DNA from: Bog-473 sp963850095 | GTDB lineage: Bacteria; Actinomycetota; Acidimicrobiia; Acidimicrobiales; RAAP-2 | NCBI GenBank assembly: GCA_963850095.1 | Contig: CAWKJX010000014.1 | Span: forward strand, 1 to 64,000 | DNA length: 64,000 bases | Reading direction: 5' to 3' | Part shown: piece by piece, positions 57,752 to 64,000 of the stretch | Position numbering within the stretch: position 1 is the first letter of the stretch | How the letters are laid out: each line of letters begins with the position of its first letter | Made by a program: the position numbers and the translations under genes | The notes under the pieces: generated by a model | Databases searched by the model: none | What the model was told of the DNA's origin: nothing | Seen by the model: only the letters and a program-made list of their open reading frames with translations

Positions 57752-58130
57752 GACAATCTCTTGCTATAATAGGAACTGTTCGGCCAAGGTACGTTTATGC
57801 CGAAGTTTCCAGGAAGGGGCCTGATGGGGAAGGTTCGTCACGATTTCTTGGGACAAGAGCTCATTGTGGCAATGGTTGGCGCATGCGAGGGTTGGGGCCG
57901 TCGGAGAGGAGCCCCAAAGTGTACGAAGGGCAGAGCTCAAGATCCAGGAAGGTTTCCCAGGGTCCACTATGCGTTGCCTGGAGATGCGGCTAGCCAACGA
58001 GCGGCTCGAATATCGACATTTCACATCGACCCAATCGCTCATGCCCGTCCCCACCGGGTGATGGCACCTAGTCGCGGGTCGCGACTCACGCGTTTGCCAG
58101 CTCAGCGATTTGTTCACAGAGGAGGTAGCG
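57752..58130. other. Upstream region of the amidohydrolase operon
   Basis: Contains TATAAT at 57765-57770, 25 bp beyond the IS3 right end; a -35-like ttcacg at 57744-57749 spans that end at a 15-bp spacing. A forward frame 57864-58061 ('EMRLANERLEYRHFTSTQSL') cannot be assigned to any family. Confidence 0.35.
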
Positions 58131-59497
58131 ATGTCTAGCAGAGGAGTCATCAGCGACGATCCGGTCTTGATCATCTCGTCCGACGGCCACACGGGCGCCG
58201 AGATGGAAGGGTATCGACCGTATATCCCTTCAGAGTTGCTTGAGGAGTTCGACGCCTTCAGCGTCGTCTTCAAAGAACGTGGATTTCGCCCACCCGATCC
58301 TAGGAACCTCCGAGTGCGGCTCGATGAGGAGTCGGTGGACCAATGGATCCGCGACGTCGTCGAGCCCGGGCGTCTGAATGGTTACTCGGACGCCGCTGTC
58401 CGCTTCGCCGAGTTGGACGGCCAAGGGATCGCTGGTGAGGTGGTGTTCCCAGAGTTCGGCCTACCCTTCCAGCTCCTTCCGCCCTATGGCGGCCGCAAAG
58501 GAGGACATCTGCGTACCCCCGAGCACGTCGACGTTGCGGCTCGGGCCTACAATCGTTGGCTCGTCGACTTCGTCAGCGCCGATCCGACCCGTATCGCCGG
58601 CATGGCCATGGCAACATTCACCGACGTGGAAGAGACGATCGCGGAGATCACCTGGGCGCGCAACGCCGGCCTCAAGGGTGATGGTGCTGCCCTTCTTCAC
58701 CGAGGAACGGCCGATCTATCATCCGGACTTCGAGCCCATCTGGTCTGCACTCGAAGACCTTGACATGCCGACCAATAGCCATATCAGTCTCAGCTCGGCC
58801 TGGTACCCGCAAACCCCGTGGGTGCCGTTCGAACAGGTGGCTGCACCACTCTCCGGCGGACCGATCGTGTACGCCTGCCGTCAGTTGCTCACCCATCTGA
58901 TCTGGGGAGGTGTGCTCGAGCGTCACCCAAAGCTCAAGGCCGTCTTTACCGAGCAGGGTTCAGCGTGGGTGGTGGGAGAGTTGCAGGCCATGGACTACTC
59001 CTTCGAAGGCAGCTTCCTCCGACGGGACGTTCGGGAGGTGATCAAGCTCAAGCCGTCGGAGTACTTTGCTCGGCAGTGTTCCCTCGGGTCATCAACGTTC
59101 TCCCGAGCCGAGGTGCAGATGAGAGACCTCATCGGCGTGGACAAGATGGCCCTGGGCAACGACTTCCCGCACCACGAGGGGACGTGGGGTGCGGGACCCG
59201 GCACCTTTGAGTATCTAAGGGCAACGCTTGGTGTCGCCGGAGTCGACGAGAATGACGCTCGTCGCATGCTCGGCGAGAATGCAGCCGAGCTATGGGGTTT
59301 CGACACGGGGGCGCTCAAGCCCCTGGTCCAGCGGATCGGACATCCCATGAACTCCATCCTCCAGGGCCCAGACGAGGACTATTTCCCCCGAGGAGACGTC
59401 CACAAACCGGCGGGGTCTATGGCTGCCCGGGACTGTAGTTGGCAAGACCCTAGATACGTCGAGGTTCAAGAGGAACGACCAAGGACACATCGCATGA
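58131..59497 (+). CDS. Amidohydrolase-2 family metal-dependent hydrolase (two frameshifts)
   Basis: ATG 58131 after AGAGGAGG. N-terminal metal motif in 'VLIISSDGHTGAEMEGYRPY', then 'VDVAARAYNRWLVDFVSADP' 'TRIAGMAMATFTDVEETIAE'. One slip near 58675 leads into 'MVLPFFTEERPIYHPDFEPI', 'HLIWGGVLERHPKLKAVFTE' 'QGSAWVV', 'KLKPSEYFARQCSLGSSTFS' and 'KMALGNDFPHHEGTWGAGPG' with the catalytic Asp. A second slip near 59420 hides the natural end 'TLDTSRFKRNDQGHIA', whose stop overlaps the ATG of the aldehyde dehydrogenase. First gene of the final operon. Confidence 0.82.
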
Positions 59498-60909
59498 AAC
59501 AAGGCCAAAAGAAACTCTATATCGGTGGGGAGTGGGTTCGCTCGATGGTGTCGGAGAGTATTCCGGTGGTCGATTGCTTTACCGAGGAGCCGATCGGTGA
59601 TCATTCCGATCGGAACCGCTGATGACGTCGATGCAGCTGTACGGTCAGCTGCTGAGGCGTCCATCGGGTGGGCGGCAGTGGCTCCTGATCGAGCGTGCGG
59701 CGTACCTCGATGCGCTTGGCGATGCGCTTGACCGTCGGAGGGACGAACTTGCCCGACTTGTCACCCGGGAGGTCGGGACGATCCGCCCTACGGCGTATGC
59801 GTGGCATCAGGGCTACGTCGAGCAGCTACATATTCATGCTCGAATGGCCCGGACTTACGAATGGAGGGACAAGCTCGATTTCACGGTTGTCGCTAGGGAG
59901 CCGGTGGGTGTTGTCGGCGCCGTCACCCCGTGGAACGCTCCGCTGTTCATGATCATCGGCAAGTTGGCGCCAGCTTTGGCCGCCGGATGCACCCTTGTGC
60001 TCAAGGCAGCCGAGGTCGCTCCGCTCACCAGCTTTGTCCTGGCTGAAGCCATCGAAGAGATCGGTCTTCCTGCGGGAGTCTTCAACCTTGTCACGGGCGA
60101 TGGAGCAACGGGTGATGCATTGGTGCGCCACCCATTGGTCGACATGATCTCCTTCACTGGATCGACGAACGTGGGTCGTCGTATCGCCGCTGTGGCTGCC
60201 GAGACCACGAAACGTGTTTCTCTCGAACTCGGAGGAAAGTCCGCCTGCATCGTGCTGGACGACGGCGACCTCGCGGCCGCAGTGAGTACCACCATGAGGT
60301 CGATCACATCGAACAACGGACAAGGATGCTCGGCATTATCCCGTTTGATCGTACCTCGTAGGATGCTAAAAGAGGCAGAAGAGCGGGCCGTAGAGTTCGT
60401 GGAGCGACTCGTCGTCGGTGATCCCTGGAACGAGTCCACTACTATTGGTCCACTGGCATCGGCTGGTCACCGTGATCGAGTGGAGCAGTACCTCACCGAA
60501 GGGGTGAAGGCGGCAAGACTAGTGGTCGGCGGACCAGGCGGGCGGCGGAATTTCGATCGTGGCTACTTCGTCAATCCCTCGGTCTACGTTGCTGATCCTT
60601 CTGCCCGCATCAGTCAAGAAGAGATCTTCGGCCCCGTCGAAACCATCATCGCTCACGATGGGGACGATGACGCTGTCGACTATCGCTAATGACGTCATTT
60701 ACGGACTTGCGGGAGCCGTCTTCAGCGACGATCGTGACCACGCCAACCGAATCGCGAGTTCGTTGCGGGTCGGAAAAGTCGATATCAATGGCATTCGCAA
60801 TAACCCTCTCGCACCCTTTGGCGGCTACAAACAGTCAGGCTACGGACGGACGTGGGGCATAGAGGGTTTCGAGGAGTACATGGAGACGAAAGCCATCACT
60901 TTCGCCTAG
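59494..60909 (+). CDS. Aldehyde dehydrogenase family protein (frameshifted)
   Basis: ATG 59494 overlaps the previous stop (ATGA). 'KKLYIGGEWVRSMVSESIPV' then a slip near 59600 into 'GTADDVDAAVRSAAEASIGW' and another into the main frame with 'FTVVAREPVGVVGAVTPWNA' (Asn), 'PALAAGCTLVLKAAEVAPLT', 'MISFTGSTNVGRRIAAVAAE', Glu in 'VSLELGGKSACIVLDDGDLA' and the nucleophile in 'NNGQGCSALSRLIVP'. Near 60680 a third slip precedes 'VIYGLAGAVFSDDRDHANRI' and 'PLAPFGGYKQSGYGRTWGIE'. Oxidises an aldehyde to the acid with NAD(P). Length corrected about 472. Confidence 0.88.
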
Positions 60910-60971
60910 AAGAGCTCAACCTTTTGCTTTCAGCGGCCGCCGTTCCCATACCACGAAGCTGGGAGAGACAG

Positions 60972-61804
60972 ATGGCCATTCCAACCAACCGTTCACCAAA
61001 CATGCTGGAGAACACGATGCCACCTTCGCGGATGCTCGAGAACAAGATTTGCCTTGTCACGGGGGGGCGTCCGGGATCGGCCGAGCTGTCGTCAAGCTGT
61101 TGGCTGCCGAGGGCGCCGAGGGCGTCGTCATCGCTGACATCGACGAGGGAGCGGCGAAGGAAGTCGCGGAGAGTCTGCCGATCGAGGCCATTCCTGTCCG
61201 AACGGACGTCTCTGAGGTCGGCTAATCTCGACGATGTTGTTTCCGAGGTGCTTGGAACGCTGGGGACGCCTGGATTGCGCCGCCAACGTAGCCGGGATCG
61301 CTGGACCATTATCGCGCCTTGGCGAGTACCCGCTTGAGGCGTGGCAATCGGTGATCGCCACCAATCTCAACGGTGTGTTTTTTGCGATGCGCGCCGAACT
61401 GAACGCTATGGTTAAGCGGAAATCGGGCACGAATTGTCAATGTCGCCTCGGGCGCCGCAGTGCTCCCCCGTGTTGGGTTGGGTCCATATTCCGCATCGAA
61501 AGCGGGGGTCGTCGCTATCACAAAGGCGGCAGCGGGCGAATATTCCGCGCGAAGGTATCCGCATAAATGTGGTATTACCTGGCTCGACGAGGACTCCTCT
61601 TTGGGAGGCGAACCTCGGTCCCGATCCCGAGGAGACGCTTCGCCGCTATAACGAAGCGGCGCCTATGGGCAGGGTGGGCGGCTCCGAAGAGTTGGCTGAG
61701 GCAGTCGTGCTGGCTGCTTTCGGACCGCTCATCTTATGTGCTTAGGCGCTGAGTTGCTGGTTGACGGCGGCCAGCACTCCTTCACCTTGGGTCATACGAA
61801 GTAA
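60972..61804 (+). CDS. Short-chain dehydrogenase/reductase (several frameshifts)
   Basis: ATG 60972 after gggagagac; ATG 61018 is an alternative. 'MLENKICLVTGG' is followed by frames with 'IGRAVVKLLAAEGAEGVVIA', 'NLDDVVSEVLGTLG', 'LDCAANVAGIAGPLSRLGEY' 'PLEAWQSVIATNLNGVFFAM', then 'VNVASGAAVLPRVGLGPYSA' 'SKAGVVAITKAAAGEYSA' (Ser, Tyr, Lys), 'INVVLPGSTRTPLWEANLG', and at the end 'GAELLVDGGQHSFTLGHTK'. About 270 residues. It sits between aldehyde dehydrogenase and GMC oxidoreductase. Confidence 0.78.
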
Positions 61805-62309
61805 CGGTTCCGTGGGTCAATCGAATGTCTGACGAGATCCGGTCTGTGGTCGTCGGGTCAACAGGTCGCAGCCTTGCGGATTAGCAGGGACGAAACATGG
61901 TGCTGCGATGAACGGCAGTGTCGCCCAGGGTCGCCCGTGCGCCTCCTCTCTTTGTCGGCTATGGCCACCCTCGATGCAAGCACCTATAAGTGTTCGAATC
62001 TTCTCTGGCGGCGGACTCCGTTCCGCCAACCAGCGCAATACCTCCGATGGTTGGCACGACGGTTCCCTAGCGACGGTCGCTCGAAGGGATCGTAAGCCGA
62101 ACGGTCTTGCTATAGGCGCTTACCGGAGCCTCAACGATACTCCCACGACCGAGACCTGGTTGGGCTCGATCTGGGGTCGACGCCGCTGGTCTACCGCGAG
62201 GTGGGTCCAAATGGACCAGGAGAGCTTTGCGACGCCGTGAATTATTAGGCTTTCTTGGCCCCATTTAGTGTGGTTCCAGTCCGACCATAATCTCTAAAGG
62301 AGTCGAGCA
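61805..62309. other. Intergenic stretch, no assignable gene
   Basis: A frame near 62150-62245 reads 'LDLGSTPLVYREVGPNGPGE', but no family was recognised. A good AAAGGAG at 62295-62301 belongs to the next gene. Confidence 0.35.
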
Positions 62310-63811
62310 ATGTCTAGTTGGCGCTATGTAATCGTAGGTGGGGGAACGGCAGGCGCGGTAATGGCAGCCAAACTGTCCGAGGATCCCGAAACAACGGTAC
62401 TGCTGCTGGAAGCGGGTTCAGCTGAGACGTCGGCTGATACTCCGGCCGACGTTAGAAGTATTGACTGGGCAAGAGCGATGCGGGTACCTGGCCGGATGTG
62501 GCCGAATGTGAAGGCACTAAGGACTCCAAGGCAAGAGTTCCGTCTCTATGAACGGGGTCGAGGGTTGGGTGGTAGCTCGGCGATCAACGGCATGCTGGCC
62601 TTCCGCGGTCGTCCAGATGACTTTGATAGATGGGCTGCGAATTATGGCTGCGATGGCTGGTCGTGGGCTGACATGTTTCCGGTATTCCTTCGCATCGAGG
62701 ACGACCTGGACTTCGGAGGCGATGGTCTGCATGGAGAGGGTGGGCCGATTCCGCTTTACCGACAGCCGAGAGAAGAATGGCTGCCCTTTGACCGAGCAGT
62801 TGCGAAGGCGTGGCAGGATTTCGGATGGCCATACACCGACAGCTATCACCGATTGGAATCGACGGGCTGGGGACCATCGGCATGGACCGTTCGTGACGGT
62901 AACCGGGTGAACACGAACGACGCCTTTCTGGATCCAGGCGCGGATCCGAGAAAATCTTATGGTCCGCGGTGATGTTCTCGTTGATCGTGTACTCCTCGAT
63001 GGAAACAGGGCCATCGGAGTCATCACGGCTGGCGGCGAAGAGATCATGGCGAAGGAGGTCGTCTATCGGCAGGGGCGATCCATTCGCCGGCGATTTTGAT
63101 GCGTTCTGGGATTGGCCCCGAGGTCGGTTTACCCGTCGGAAAGAAATCTAATGGAGCACTCTGGTGCGGCGATCCTGTTAGCTCTCGAGGAATCAGCGAG
63201 ACCTCTTCTCCCGAGCACATCATCACCGCGGGACACGGCCACTACACGTCGGGGCTTCCCGAAGGTGGTCCGAACGACATGCAATTACTTCACAGCACTT
63301 CCGGGGAGCTTCCGGACGGATCGGTAATGGGGTTCATGGGCGCATCTGTGATGCGGGTGTTCTCCCGGGGTGAGGTGACCCTTGCTTCGGCCGAAGCGAG
63401 CGACGGACCCGATCGTGGAGTTCAACATGCTGTCGGATCGGCGTGACCTCGATCGATTACTAGCAGGCATGCACCGAGTACGGAGGCTGACTCAACACCC
63501 TGACATTGCCAAGCACTGTGCAAGTACATCCTTGCAGGGAACCAGGAGTGGGATTCGCTCCGCTCGGACGCGCTGATGGAAGATTGGCTGTACTCCAACG
63601 CTCGTGGTGGTGGACATGCCGCAGGGACTTGCTCCATGGGCCGTCCAGGCGACCCCACGCAGTCGTCGATCCCACTTGCCGGGTGATCGGTTTCGATAAC
63701 CTCAGAATCGTGGACGCTTCCGTTATGCCGGACGTCACGAAGGCGAACACGGGCCTGAGCACGATCGCGATTGCGGAGCGAGCTGCCGAACTCATGCGTT
63801 CGAAGCCCTGA
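62310..63811 (+). CDS. GMC family FAD-dependent oxidoreductase (several frameshifts)
   Basis: ATG 62310 with AAAGGAG upstream. 'YVIVGGGTAGAVMAAKLSED' binds the FAD ADP part; 'YERGRGLGGSSAINGMLAFR' 'GRPDDFDRWA' is GMC signature 1; 'NRVNTNDAFLDPG' ends the first clean frame at 62971. Later frames show 'VRGDVLVDRVLLDGNRAIGV', the signature-2 region 'IHSPAILMRSGIGPE'-like 'MMRSGIGPEVGLPV', 'EPIVEFNMLS'-like 'DPIVEFNMLSDRRDLDRLLA' and the end 'GHAAGTCSMGRPGDPTQSSI' with the active-site His, then 'FDNLRIVDASVMPDVTKANT'. About 500 residues corrected. An alcohol oxidase or dehydrogenase that could feed the aldehyde dehydrogenase. Confidence 0.85.
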
Positions 63812-64000
63812 TCACCAAAGGTGAGGCGTTGCCGATGAGCTAATCAGGCAGGACCTGTCCGCGATGGTCGGGGAGTTGCGGTCCTCACGGGCGCGCCATG
63901 CCAGAAGGCTGACCGTCTCGAGGACGTCCGATGCCTCGATCACATGGCCATACAGTTCGCAATCGGTCAGGGAAAGGAAAGGGTCCGTCCGCCGTGTGGC
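63812..64000. other. Window end, possible partial gene on the minus strand
   Basis: A minus-strand frame entering from the right edge reads 'RTDPFLSLTDCELYGHVIEA' 'SDVLETVSLLAWRARED'. It may be the C-terminus of a gene starting outside the window; family unknown. Confidence 0.25.

Overview
The window looks like a high-GC actinobacterial chromosome segment from an accessory, catabolic region. The reasons are the high GC content, the many GTG/TTG starts and ATGA gene overlaps, several F420-dependent luciferase-like (LLM) oxidoreductases, a P450 and a 3Fe-4S ferredoxin, and the mixture of IS3, IS110, IS256, IS481, IS30, ISL3 and ISAzo13 remnants. The exact lineage cannot be fixed from the sequence. 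A striking property is that many otherwise full-length genes carry one or more frameshifts, some in compensating pairs, while close neighbours are intact. Part of this may be sequencing indels and part true decay.

Layout. 1-2,130: the end of a LivF-type ABC ATPase, an IS110 remnant cut by a small deleted IS3 copy, and a fragment of a 2-hydroxyacid dehydrogenase. 2,450-8,500: a lower-GC SDR, an IS256 fragment, an acyl-CoA ligase (minus), another IS256 fragment, a cytochrome P450, an SDR stub and an IS481 stub. 9,769-16,009: NIPSNAP protein, an IS3 copy holding an IS30 piece, a FadR-type GntR regulator with an operator-like palindrome on its start codon, two LLM oxidoreductases (one broken), a SnoaL-like remnant and an enoyl-CoA hydratase. 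16,104-20,211: carboxymuconolactone decarboxylase-like protein and two TIM-barrel isomerase-like genes, then a small nitrile-hydratase-accessory-like gene and an amidase. 20,340-22,150: ISAzo13, ferredoxin, group II intron RT and IS3 remnants.

22,486-43,570: acyl-CoA ligase, LLM oxidoreductase, thiolase, SDR, a 22-bp tandem repeat, then a run amidohydrolase - amidohydrolase - acyl-CoA dehydrogenase - aminoglycoside-phosphotransferase-like - acyl-CoA dehydrogenase, a second thiolase, an intact ISL3 element that has beheaded another acyl-CoA ligase, an SDR and a broken 3-hydroxyisobutyrate dehydrogenase. Together these suggest CoA-dependent breakdown of an unusual carboxylic acid, but the substrate cannot be read from the sequence.

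43,900-49,134 is a nested mobile island: an IS481 stub is cut by an IS3 element, and the IS3 element is cut by a 3.4-kb 'recombinase in trio' (RIT) element with three overlapping tyrosine recombinase genes and 111-bp terminal inverted repeats. Both junctions can be read to the base and show a 9-bp shared core. 49,400-63,811: glyoxalase-fold protein, class III aminotransferase, SDR, DUF6282 hydrolase, a broken amidohydrolase, SnoaL-like protein, an IS3 remnant and a final tight operon amidohydrolase - aldehyde dehydrogenase - SDR - GMC oxidoreductase.
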